DNA of 64,000 nucleotides from Symbiodinium natans (Eukaryota > Sar > Dinophyceae > Suessiales > Symbiodiniaceae): contig CAJNDS010002079.1 of the NCBI GenBank assembly GCA_905221605.1, forward strand, positions 2,647,265 to 2,711,264, given 5' to 3'. A model generated the notes under the pieces. The model did not search any database and was not told the DNA's origin. It worked only from the letters and a program-made list of their open reading frames with translations. This document shows positions 28,909 to 38,805 of the stretch, piece after piece. Both the position numbers and the translations under genes were made by a program. The stretch's first letter is position 1. Each line of letters begins with the position of its first letter.

Positions 28909-29487
28909 TGTTTTTTGCGGTGTTTAGGGTTAGGGTTTAGCCCTGTTTTGGGATGTGGTGCTGGCCATTCGCTCTAAACTCCGTCCCCCATGACCTCCTA
29001 ATACCTTTGGGGACGGATTCTGAGTAGGAGGCGTGCTGTTTCCCTAAATCCTAAGCCCTATAAGCCCGAGAAGCCCGATAAGCCCCCTATAAGCCCTATA
29101 AGCATGGATGCAATCTACCGGTTCGATCAATACCGATATATTACTGATTGTGACTCGATAAAGTAACCCTAAACCCTAAACCCTAAACCCTAAACCCTAA
29201 ACCCTAAACCCCTTTGGATCGGTTCGGTACTCGATGACTAGCGGTAAGTGATCGATAGACGCATGCTATACCATTCGGTCATGGCTGGGAGTGAGGTTCT
29301 TTACAGCATAAGAAAGGCCTCACCGCAGATCCCTTTTGAACCCTAAACCCAAAACTCTTAAGTTTGATGCTTTGGGTTTTGTGGGGTCTAGGTTTGGGAT
29401 CTTGGGGAGTGTTCGGGTTTCGGGTTTTTTGGGCTTGAGGGTTGCGTGGGTTGTCGGATGTCCCTGGAGGTGCGGAACTTGCTCTTA

Positions 29488-29840
29488 GGATTTAGTGGTA
29501 GCCACTATAATGCGTTTTTGCTCACGTCATGAGGGGGATTCGAGCCACCGACCTTTCGGTTTAGAGGTGCACAGCTTAGCCGTTGCGTTATTGACTCCAT
29601 GGCCTTCGTTCGAAATATTTCTGGATAGTACTTGGGTTCATTGTAAATGACCTAAAAACGCGCAACGAATTAGTGGCAGCCACTAACTCGTTCTACGGTC
29701 GTTTTGGGGGCTGCCTTTGGGGAGCTCTCCAAAGAGGTTTTTGACCTGGACCCGCGAAACGAGTTAGTGGCAGACACTGTGTCGTTTCGCGGTCGCTTTT
29801 TTTTTTTTTGGGGGGGGGGCCTTTGGAGAGCTCTCAGGGT
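29488..29840. mobile_element. Cluster of small palindromic elements
   Basis: Three copies of a TTAGTGGCAGCCACTAA-type palindrome lie at 29,493, 29,670 and 29,765. The last two are part of longer units that end ...CTTTGGGGAGCTCTCC / CTTTGGAGAGCTCTC; the third unit is bounded by CGCGAAACGAG and TCGTTTCGCG. Compact foldback structures of this sort behave like MITEs. Confidence 0.55.
29535..29608 (-). other. tRNA-like sequence (degenerate)
   Basis: On the minus strand, AACGCAACGGCTAAGC resembles an A box and GGTGGCTCGAATCCCC a B box at tRNA-like spacing. The anticodon arm does not fold properly and no acceptor stem closes, so this is more likely a tRNA-derived relic than a working gene. Confidence 0.3.
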
Positions 29841-29894
29841 AATGTCTACATGATATTTAGGGCGAAAAGTGTTGTTGACGCACCTCGACCCCCC

Positions 29895-30073
29895 TATGTT
29901 TCTTGGAAAGCCTATGGCCTAGTGGATAAGCACTCGATGTTGATAGCGATGTGTCTCGATACTGGTCTGCTTCGGTTCGGTTCGATATCGATATCGATAC
30001 CGCGCATTAGCGATACCTCACGGTTCGGTATCGATACGGATTCGATATCGACAAAAGTATCGTTGAAACATCC
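29895..30073 (+). mobile_element. Possible tRNA-derived SINE
   Basis: TGGCCTAGTGGATAAG matches the pol III A box and CGGTTCGATATCG about 50 bp later resembles a B box. Then comes a body of alternating TCGATATCGATAC motifs. The tail CGGTTCGGTAT ... TATCGTTGAAACATCC is closely echoed at 62,838-62,895. Shared ends plus pol III-like boxes fit a SINE; target duplications were not found. Confidence 0.4.
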
Positions 30074-32236
30074 ATGATAAGCCCTAAAAGCCCTATAAGC
30101 CCCCCAAGCCCCCTAAGCCCAGAGGCCCTAAGCCCTAACCACCCTGAGCTGAAGGGCTGTCTCAATCAATGTGCGCATGGCATGGTGTGGAGGTGTAGGG
30201 TTGGAGTTTAGGGTTTAGGGTTTAGGGTTTAGGGTTTAGGGTTTAGGGTTTAGGGTTTAGGGTTTAGGGTTTAGGGTTTAGCGTTTAGGGTTTAGGGTTT
30301 AGGGTTTAGGGTTTAGGGTTTTGTTTTTGAGGCTTTCAACAAGGTGCCCTGGGCATGCGGTAGATTTACGAGAACTCCAAAGCGTCCCTTAAATAAACTT
30401 AGTATAGGGAACTGGTATCCTTGCTAGCCGCACAGCAGGCAAGCTTTTTTTGGGGGGGGGGGGGGGGGGCCTGACGCTGGGGATGTACTTCGCAAACGTC
30501 GCGCATCAGTTTGGGCACTTTGAAATGAAGCCCTGAACCCTTAAGCCTAACCGCCAAGCCTGAGGTCCGCCAAGATTCAAGGGTTTAGGGTTTAGGGTTT
30601 AGGGTTTAGGGTTTAGGGTTTAGGGTTTAGGGTTTAGGGTTTAGGGTAACTTCAAACTTTTCTGTTCTGGGAAGTATAGGGGCTTGGAGAGGGTCAGGGG
30701 GCACAAGCCCTCCACACCTTAAAGGCCTAATGCTTCTACTGAGGAACAAATAGTTGTTTTATTTTGTGGGTGGCTGTTTCTCTGCGGATTGCCAGCATGA
30801 ATGGCATGATGGGTGTAGGGTCTAGAACCCTAAACCCTAAACCCTAAACCCTAAACCCTAAACCCTAAACCCTAAACCCTAAACCCTAAACCCTAAACCG
30901 CCAAAGCCGGGCAGAAAGCCTCAAAGACTCCTTTGAGGTTCGCGCCTTCCCTGGTCTCCGGGGCTGAACTCATGGATCTCTGTACTTCGGCTCGATGGAG
31001 GGTTTGGGATTTAGGGCTTGGGGTTTAGGGTTTAGGGTTTAGGGTTTGGGATTTAGGGCTGTGGGTTTAGGATTTGGGGCTGAGCATGCAGCATCTTGGT
31101 TTGGGGATTTAGGGTTTAGGGTTGAGTGTTTAGGATTTAGGACTTGGGGTTTAGGGTTTAGGGTTTCGGGGAGCGCAGGAGGTTAGGGGCTTCGTGCTGA
31201 GGACGTTTGGCTTCCGACGAGGACACGTTGGGGTTCGGGGCATTTGGGAGCTCAAAACTACATTTCCAATTCAAGGCTTACAAGGGTTTGGGGCTGAGGC
31301 CCTGGTATCTCAAAGGATCCCAGACCTACGGCTCCCGGCTTAGGGAAGTCCCAGCCCATACAAAACCCTTGTTGAAGCCCCAAAACCCTCATTAGAAACC
31401 CCAACAAGGAGGCTTTGTTGTGGGGGAGGCTTCCCAGAATCAGGACTTTAGTATGTTGGGAGGTGTACTAGCTGTCTTGGGAAGAGTTCCGGATGCCAGG
31501 CCAGAAGATGTATCGTTTTTTTCCGGTGCAGGGTGCAGGGATGTGGGATAGGGTTTAGGGAATTGGATTCAACTCGACTTTAGATGAATACATACCCTGT
31601 ATGCTTCTAAGCCCTAAACCGGTTCCCTAAACCCGAAACCCTAACTCTAAACTCTAAACTCTAAATCCTAAACCCGAAGGCTCCTCTCAATCGACAGGCA
31701 CCACGCACAAAGCTTTTGAACCCCCAAGCCCTCTACATCACCTTTGTGTCATGGGTTCCCCTGCTACCCCTCTCTATACCACTCCCTCCAGGTTCCCCCC
31801 CCCCCCCCCCCCCTAGTTAAGGCTATGTAGGGATCATGATGCCTAATGACGGTTATTTAAGGGCGGAACCTAATATAGCGGGGGGGGGGGGGGGGAATAG
31901 GGGAACCCATGATGGTGGAGGATTTAGGATTTCAAGTCAATATCTTCCAGTTTGGGGTGCTCCGAGGCGGCATCATCAGCAGCCTGAGCCAGCTGGATTC
32001 TTACCAGGAGGATTGTAGCCGCTGCTAAGGGGCTGTAGGGTTTAGGGTCAGGGTTTAGGGTTTAGGGTTTAGGGTTTAGGGTTTAGGGTTTAGGGTTTAG
32101 GGTTTAGGGTTTAGGGTTTAGGGTTTAGGGTTTAGGGTTTAGGGTTTAGGGTTTAGGGTTCAGCAGCTCCGGATCGAGCAGTTTTATGGTAAAGTTTATT
32201 TACGGCTTTGATATAGCACCCACCACCCAGAGAACC

Positions 32237-32955
32237 CCATAACATTGAGAAAAACAAAAATGCAAGTATCCTCCAATCATCTCAGTTTCAAAGGCTTAAA
32301 CGAACGGCCACAACAAACACACTTTAATATTATTAACTTCAGACTCTTGCCATTGCATCTCTGCGTTAGCCTCCCCAGGCCCTCAACTCCGGGCCTTGAG
32401 GCCCACCTGCCGCGCTTGCGAGAACGGTGGACAGCATACAGGGTCGCGGAGGTGCGACGCCGATGTGGTAACTTGCTTCGGCGTGCAAGCCACTACGACC
32501 AAAGGTCGCGGACAGCTCTTCAATGAACGTGGGCTGCAGCAGACGTTGGAGGACGTCGAAGATCTCCCTTCTTCCTCATCTGGCGACAGCTGATGAAAAA
32601 GAGCATTTTGCATTGTCCTATCTGCCATTGCAGTTTCACGGTTGTCCTGGTTTTACTTGTGCGTCGATAGAACCCAATTCATCCGGAGCAGGTCGCATCC
32701 TCTCGGCCTTGTCGTGGCGACGGGGCTTAGTACTCAGAATCGATCTGGGAAAGCCAAGAGCCACCCGAAGTCGCCAGGCTTCACGCTTTCAAAAGGCGAA
32801 AGAAATGTGATTTTTTTAAGAGGACGCACATGCGCCAAGAAAGAGAAGGAGTGCTCGATATTTGAAGTAGCATAGACAGAAAGTTGCAGTTGGGGCAGTG
32901 TTGTGTAGTGTTACTTCGTGCCCTTTTAAAACGAAAGCGGTCAGCTCCATTGCCC
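32237..32955. other. Unique sequence without a convincing gene
   Basis: Non-repetitive and moderately GC-rich. Several overlapping short frames (60-95 codons) exist, one ending LFNERGLQQTLEDVEDLPSSS, but none has a clear family, start or splice pattern. It may be the decayed upstream part of the helicase-containing gene that follows. Confidence 0.4.
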
Positions 32956-32958
32956 TTC

Positions 32959-33385
32959 ACGCAAACGGGCAGCTCCATTGCCCCTGCACCCACGAAAACA
33001 AGGGGAAATTCGAGGGGGCTTAAGTTTTTTGTGCGGCGACCTATTTTCATGCTTTTGACGCAAACGGGCAGCTCCATTGCCCCTGCACCCACGAAAACAA
33101 GGGGAAATTCGAGGGGGCTTAGTTTTTTTTTGACGCGCTTTTATCCCCAACATTTCCGGAGGCAGTCGCCCGATCGCTCGCGGCGACCTATTTTGATTGC
33201 CCCTGCGCCCACGAAAACAAGGGGAAATTCGAGGCGGCTTAATTTTTGTTGACGCGATTTGTCCCCAACATTTTCGGAGTCAGTCGCCCGATCGCTCGCG
33301 GCGACCTATTTTGACGCGTTCCGCGCACACGGGCAGCTCCATTGCCCCTGCACCCACGAAAACAAGGGGAAATTCGAGGGGGCGT
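32959..33385. repeat. Tandem/compound repeat with GGGCAGCTCCATTGCCCC core
   Basis: Four copies of a ~63 bp unit (GGGCAGCTCCATTGCCCCTG followed by CACCCACGAAAACAAGGGG and AAATTCGAGG) at 32,959, 33,058, 33,196 (truncated) and 33,326. A second unit (CCCCAACATTTxCGGAG and CAGTCGCCCGATCGCTCGCG) is interleaved. GGGCAGCTCCATTGCCC is itself a weak palindrome. Frames that run through it are translations of the repeat. Confidence 0.8.
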
Positions 33386-33389
33386 ATCT

Positions 33390-33998
33390 TTTGGCCATCC
33401 TCAATCAAGCTCGGCTTGCACTAGATTTTCCCAGAGAAGCCGAGCTCGTGGCCCACAACTCCGGCATTCCCTCGGAGACAGGCAATGTGGTGCTCAGTCC
33501 TGGGATGAGAGTTCGCTTGACGTACAACGTCAACAAACAGGAGGGATTCGTGAACGGTAACACCGGCATCGTGCGCTTGATGCTCCGCCGTGACGTCCTT
33601 GTGATGGAGAGCTCCCAGAACCAATCCGTTCTAGTCTACCCCATCACGCTCCGAGGACGCAAGTTCCTGCCGGTCGCCTATATGGCTACGCTACAACCAT
33701 GAGGCGAGCCCAAGGCGCCACGCTCGATGGCGTCGGGCTGCGGTTCGACCGACGATTGCCAGACCGTGGCTACGCTTATGTCGGAGTTTCTCGAGCCAAG
33801 GTGCGGTCTTCTGTTTTCCATGTGGGCAAGATTCGGCAAACCGATTGGCTGCCAGTGGGAGATGCGAAGGATGATGAGCACACTCTCCTGTCGTTTTTGA
33901 GCGAGTCCATCGACAACGAGGAAGAGGAGTCTTCCGAGCCCGAGACCGACAGCCCAGAGCCATCTTCGGGCGACTTCAACCAGTCTTCTGGTGAATGA
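33390..33998 (+). pseudogene. PIF1-like (SF1B) helicase C-terminal fragment, frameshifted
   Basis: The first frame (to 33,702) contains a PIF1-type core, VVLSPGMRVRLTYNVNKQEG with FVNGNTGIV. The second frame (33,681-33,998) continues with YGYATTMRRAQGATLDG (motif V region) and DRGYAYVGVSRAK (motif VI with its arginine), then an acidic tail. The two join if the two bases at 33,679-33,680 (a duplicated TA/AT in CCTATATGG) are disregarded. PIF1 helicases unwind DNA and act in telomere and mitochondrial DNA upkeep, but PIF1-like genes are also spread by Helitrons and other elements. Walker A/B parts are absent, so this copy is a remnant. Confidence 0.75.
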
Positions 33999-33999
33999 G

Positions 34000-34575
34000 A
34001 AGCTTCTGAGTAGACCATTTCTGATCCTTCATTGCGTGGCAGCCATCTTCAAGCGACTTCAACCGACCTTCTGATGATGAGCGCTTATGTTCGAACGCGG
34101 TACGACGAATAGTCGTTCGTCGCGACCATTGCTTGCCAACTCAACAGCATTCCGGCCTCGCAAAAGCCTTGCGTGTGCCTGTTTTCATTCTCACGAGCGC
34201 ATTCTAGAATGTGATGCCATTCTAGAATGTGATGCCACGCTTTCAGGCCAATCCAGCGGAACGACAACGACAGGCCGGGCGCCAGTCAACTGTAGCTTCA
34301 AGTTGCTCACAGCTCACGCCCTCTTCTTTTTGCCTTAGCCAGTATATCCCCTCCCCACCCTCGAACATCAACCGAAGACCTTGCGACTTTGGTACATAGC
34401 CTCACACTTGTGATTTTGCTTCTTGGAAAATCTCCTCCCCACCCTTGTACCACTAACAACTGGCCTTCCACCACGGTTCATGGCTAAAGACATCGTTGTT
34501 CAAGCCCAAGACTTGCGTAACCAACCTTGCGAGGCCCTGGAAACCCGAAACCTCAAGCGTTGGGCCATGATACCC
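34000..34575. other. Unique sequence, no gene seen
   Basis: Contains a direct duplication ATTCTAGAATGTGATGCC (34,200-34,236) and otherwise ordinary unique sequence. Frames are short and not protein-like. Confidence 0.5.
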
Positions 34576-34589
34576 TAAACTGTTGGCGT

Positions 34590-35180
34590 TAAACAGAATT
34601 ATGGGCCTTAAACCATGAATTCTGGGCTTAAACCGAATTCTGGGCCTTAACCCACGAATTACGGGCCTTAAGCCACGAAATATGGGCCTTAAACCACGGG
34701 CCTTAAACCACGAATTAAAACCACGACTTATGGGCCTTAAACCACGGGCCTTAAACCACGAATTATGGGCCTTAAGCCACGGGCCTTCAACCGCGAATTA
34801 TGGGCCTTGAACCGCGAGTTATGGGCCTTAAGCCACGAAGTATGGGCCTTAAACCACGGGCCTCACGGGTCTTAAACCACGAATTATGGGCCTTAAGCCA
34901 CGGGCCTTAAACCACGAATTATGGGCCTTAAACCACGGGCCTTAAGCCACGAGTTATGGGCCTTAAGCCGCGGGCCTTAAACCACGAATTATGGGCCTTA
35001 AACCACGAATGATGGGCCTTAAACCACGAAACTGTTTCGTGGTTTAAGCACGATTCGTGGTTTAAGGCCCACAATTCGTGGTTGGAAGGCCGAAAAGGAT
35101 GCCCGGCCTTAAATCACGAATTATTGGCCTTAAACCACGAATTATGCGCCTTAAACCACGAATTATGGGACTTAAACCAC
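34590..35180. repeat. Minisatellite, unit GGGCCTTAAACCACGAATTAT
   Basis: About 25 units of ~20-21 bp with frequent point changes and deleted half-units (GGGCCTTAAACCAC alone). Between about 35,030 and 35,085 three units are in the opposite orientation (CGTGGTTTAAGGCCC), after which the original orientation resumes. Confidence 0.9.
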
Positions 35181-36385
35181 GAAGGGGTGGGCTCTTGGCC
35201 AGGCATGAGCTCTGATGTGGATAAATACGGTATCAGTTTTCAAAGATGTTTCAAGCAAGAACCAGGAATATTACCTGAGCTAATAGTTTCTGAGGAAAAT
35301 TTCCCAAATTACAAAAAGCCGAATTCCATCATAATTAAAAGTATGTTCCACCTATGTACATGTAGTGACGGGGGAATAGGTGATTCCGAGCAAAGTGATT
35401 GCAGTGCAAGATCAGGCAGAGAGTGTCAAACTTGTACTTTGGAATCATGGAAGCACATGGACTTTTATGGTTGAATATGTGAATGTTGAACATACAACCA
35501 TATCTGAATGGTGACCGGCATAGTACAGTACAAAGTTAAATGTGGGTGAATGGTCATTAAGGTTTAAATTATTATATGAAAGAGAGGTTAAGGGTTTAGG
35601 GTTTAGGGTGTAGGGTTTAGCCCAATTTCCACCACCGAGCTCGAGCAACTCCTCCCTGTGTCTCTACTGAAGCAGTCCCGAACTGAAGCCCAAGTCAGTC
35701 TGCCAACCCTTGCGCCCCTAAACCCTAAACCCTAAACCCGAAACCCTGAAGCCTAAACACCTCCGGAGGACCCTCCGGCGTGGGGCATAGGGTGTAGGGT
35801 TTAGAGCAGTCTCCCCTGAGTCCTAAATCCTAAACCCGAACCCCGATAACCCCATAACACTAGAACCCTAAACACCGAATCATGAAGCCCTACAGCCGAA
35901 GCTGCGGTAGGCATATGGGGCTGTCGCAGTTAGGAGCTTTTGGAAAGTTACAAGTAAGTGATGTGCCAATAGTAGTGATACGTAAGGAGAAGTTTGATGT
36001 CAGCAATACGAGTAAGAAAATGCAAGCAACGTGCTAACAGTGCTGTAGCATGAAGAACCGAAATGACTCTAAACACAAAGTGGTAACATCAGCAGCAACA
36101 AGCAGAAGCAGCCGAAATAGCTGCAAAACAGATTATATGCACACATAAAGGAATATAACTATGTCTATACGTACATATGTATACATGTACTTATCTACAG
36201 CTAGACATTTTTTCAGTTAACTACGATACTTCTAATAAACGAATAGATAATAATGTCTGTACACATATGTATATATATATATGTATATATATATATATGG
36301 GTACATGCCTATCCCCCCCCTGCATTTTCTGCAAATTCTGTCTTTTGCTCTTTGTCTGCGCTCGATGTTTTTATTATGTGTGCCA
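35181..36385. other. Low-complexity and unique sequence, no firm gene
   Basis: 35,190-35,475 holds an open frame with somewhat protein-like content (YGISFQRCFKQEPGILPELI) that begins inside the minisatellite; not identified. A few telomeric units occur at 35,590 and 35,715. 36,255-36,300 is an AT/TATG dinucleotide tract. Confidence 0.4.
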
Positions 36386-36390
36386 AAACC

Positions 36391-36680
36391 CCAACCGCAC
36401 CAACGTACCAACGTCCCAATCATTTGGGCCCATGATTGGAACAAAACCCCCAACCGCACCAACGTACCAACGTCCCAATCATTTGGGCCCATGATTGGGA
36501 CAAAACCCCAACCGCACCAACGTACCAACGTCCCAATCATTTGGGCCCATGATTGGGACAAAAAGCCAACCGCGCCAACGTACCAACGTCCCAATCATTT
36601 CGGCCCATGATTGGGACAAAACCCCAACCTCACCAACGTACCAACGTCCCAATCATTTCGGCCTATGATTGGTACACGGG
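36391..36680. repeat. Minisatellite, ~58 bp unit, five copies
   Basis: Units start CCAACCGCACCAACGTACCA at 36,391, 36,450, 36,509, 36,566 and 36,623. Each contains CCAATCAT-TTGGGCCC-ATGATTGG, an inverted repeat able to form a hairpin. Confidence 0.9.
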
Positions 36681-36689
36681 ATGAACTGA

Positions 36690-37215
36690 TGTACCAATGT
36701 ACCAAAGTACCAATGTACCAATGTACCAATGTACCAATGTACCAATGTACCAATGTACCAATGTACCAATGTACCAATGTACCAATCATTTCGGCCCATG
36801 ATTGGTACACAGAATGTACCAATGTACCAATGTACCAATGTACCAATGTACCAATGTACCAATGTGCCAATGTACCAATGTACCAATGTACCAATCATTT
36901 CGGCCCATGATTGGTACACAGGATGAACCAATGTACCAATGTACCAATGTACCAATGTACCAATGTACCAATCATTTCGGCCCATGATTAGTACATAGGA
37001 CGTTTGTACCAATCATGGGCCCAAATCATTGGTACATTGGTAGATTGGTACATTGGGTCATGGGTCGTCCTTTGCACCAATCATGGGCCCAAATCATTGG
37101 TACATTGGTACATTGGTACATTGGGTCCTGGGTCGTCCTTTGCACCAATCATGGGCCCAGATCATTGGTACATTGGTTCATTGGTTCATTGGTTCATTGG
37201 TTCGTTGCTGCGTTG
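36690..37215. repeat. Octamer array GTACCAAT that flips to ATTGGTAC
   Basis: Runs of GTACCAAT are split by the hairpin unit CCAATCATTTCGGCCCATGATTGG at roughly 90-115 bp intervals up to 37,000. From about 37,020 the array continues as the reverse complement (ATTGGTAC, later ATTGGTTC). The whole block is a large imperfect palindrome centred near 37,010. Confidence 0.9.
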
Positions 37216-37702
37216 GCACTGTCAGTAAACCCTAAACCCTCTGTGTGTGTGTATGTAGGGTGTATGTGTTGTATGAAAAGGTGGAGCTTCATCCCGCATC
37301 GTGTAGGTATATTGTAGTACATGTAGGCCCCAGAAAACGAGAACAAATACCCTTGTAGTCCCTAGTCCCAAACCCTGTTTGCCCCCTGCCCAGGCAACTC
37401 GACGTCAACAACTTCGTCATTTTTTTTGGTTGGGACACGGTGTTTATAAACAGGGTCGGTGTTTATAAACAGGTTTTATATTCACTATTCTTATTGTATA
37501 CAGGTACACTAAACATTTTGGAATATCTATCCATATGCATATTTCCACTTAGTGCGCCTCGGCTGCATTTAAAGGGCGTCTGTCAAACCACTGAATGCAC
37601 GTAGTTTTGTAGACAGGGTCGGTGTGTATAAACAGCTGTTGCAATGCGCACGAGGCTCCAGTCTAGCTCGCAGGTAAGTTTAGCTAGAGTTTAGAGTCCA
37701 GA

Positions 37703-38534
37703 ATGAAGCGAGCCGCAGTTGCAGGGACTGTGGAGGTCGCTGATGGAAAGTGTGTTCTTCATCTCACCAACCTTTCGTTAGACCCGCAAGATGCCGGGCA
37801 GACACATAGCGCTTCTTCTGCATCTCCAGTCGACAAGGCCCTTTTGTCTTGTGTACAGTGTATAAGTTGCGTTAAAGTGTAACGTTTGTTTTGCTTGAGT
37901 TGCCTCTTGTCTTTTGGGACAGGCCGTGCCAAACATCAACGATATGTTAGTGAAGATAAAGACGAATGCAATCCCCGTGCACAGCACCAAGAAAGACCTC
38001 ACGAATCGGCAGATCCTCAGTTTCATCAACCATCTCCAGAAGGATTGCGGCCTTGAGCGGGGAGAGAACGGCGGTTGGAACGATGCACTTCAGTCCAAAC
38101 TCTACACATGGTTCTTGAAGTGCAAGAAAGGTAGGAGCCAACACCAGCTCGCCATTGAGGACGCGCCCAAGCCGAATGCTGACGTGAATGAGCCGGACAC
38201 ACCCAAGCCAGATGTTTCCACAGACGATGCCCCGGACTCTTCATCAGAATCAAGCAAGTCGGATTCCTCCTCGTCGTCTTCTTCTTCTTCTTCCAAAGGG
38301 AAGGTGGATACGTCACGGGCTTCTTCTTCCAAGGGTAAGGTGGATACGTCACGGGCTTCTTCTTCCAAGGGTAAGGTGGATGCGTCACGGTGGGATTCAG
38401 ACTGGCACGATGTTTGGGCTATGGTGAGCTCCTTAGCAGAATCGGCCGGTGCATCCGCCAAAAGGCAGCGCATCGTCAAACAGCTTTTTCGCACAGTGGA
38501 GCAATCCAAGAAGGCTTGGGATGATGCTGAGTGA
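37703..38534 (+). CDS. Small Ser-rich protein, two exons
   Basis: Exon 1 runs from ATG 37,703 to 37,852; a 70 bp intron, 37,853-37,922, begins GTACAG and ends GGGACAG; exon 2 runs to TGA 38,532-38,534. Both edges are phase 0, so the frames join exactly (about 254 aa). A folded-looking middle (LTNRQILSFINHLQKDCGLE, KLYTWFLKCKKG) is followed by an acidic/Ser tract and three 36 bp tandem repeats coding SSSKGKVDTSRA (38,283-38,390), then a helical C-terminus. I do not recognise the family. It lies upstream of the transposase-like gene on the same strand and may be its accessory partner (inference). Confidence 0.55.
37853..37922 (+). other. Spliceosomal intron, 70 bp, GT-AG
   Basis: GTACAG ... 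TTTTGGGACAG joins exon frames in phase 0. T-rich before the acceptor (TGTCTTTTGGGACAG), and the acceptor is followed by G as is usual in dinoflagellates. Confidence 0.55.
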
Positions 38535-38805
38535 TCAGTACATAGATACCCAGAGGTGGCGGGTGCATCGACAGGCTAGCAGCATATGAAAATAAGCGGT
38601 GCTTTTGACGCAGCTCTGCTTCTTCCACATGCGTGCCGTTACATGAATGCGCCCTGCAATGTGCATGTTGCAGCTTTCTGTTTCGAAGAAATATAACAAC
38701 ATGTTCGCAGTAAATTGACACCACAAAGACACGTTTATAAAAGCACGGGCTGTTTATAAACGCATAGACACCAAGCCGCCCGCCCTGCTTTCCTCTGTCG
38801 CCGTC

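Larger units (their letters stand above)
25628..32236. repeat. Interstitial telomere-type repeat mosaic, middle block
   Basis: Same organisation as the left block. Notable arrays: CCCTAGA variant (25,641-25,700 and 28,525-28,583), CCCCAAA variant (25,900-25,995), TTTAGGG (27,000-27,053, 27,205-27,290, 30,207-30,330, 30,580-30,647, 32,037-32,161) and CCCTAAA (29,165-29,213, 30,826-30,898). G and C homopolymers of 14-20 bases occur at 25,729, 29,810, 30,450, 31,797 and 31,881. A diverged GGGTTTGTTAGGGTTTGTTCG repeat fills 26,205-26,345. I see no intact gene. Confidence 0.9.

Noticed and set aside
29535-29608. Functional tRNA gene on the minus strand
   Set aside because: A and B box-like words exist, but the anticodon arm and acceptor stem do not form. 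Kept only as a tRNA-like relic.
36391-36680. Evenly spaced repeats suggesting a CRISPR-like array
   Set aside because: The spacers are as repetitive as the repeats, units vary, and the genome is eukaryotic. It is a minisatellite.
36232-37317. Several 60-120 codon frames with repeating peptides (YQCTNVPM, WYIGTLVH)
   Set aside because: They are direct translations of the GTACCAAT / ATTGGTAC octamer array on each strand, not genes.
37914-37922. TTG start of the 206-codon frame at 37.9 kb
   Set aside because: These bases lie at the end of a predicted intron; the coding sequence is better explained by splicing from the ATG at 37,703.
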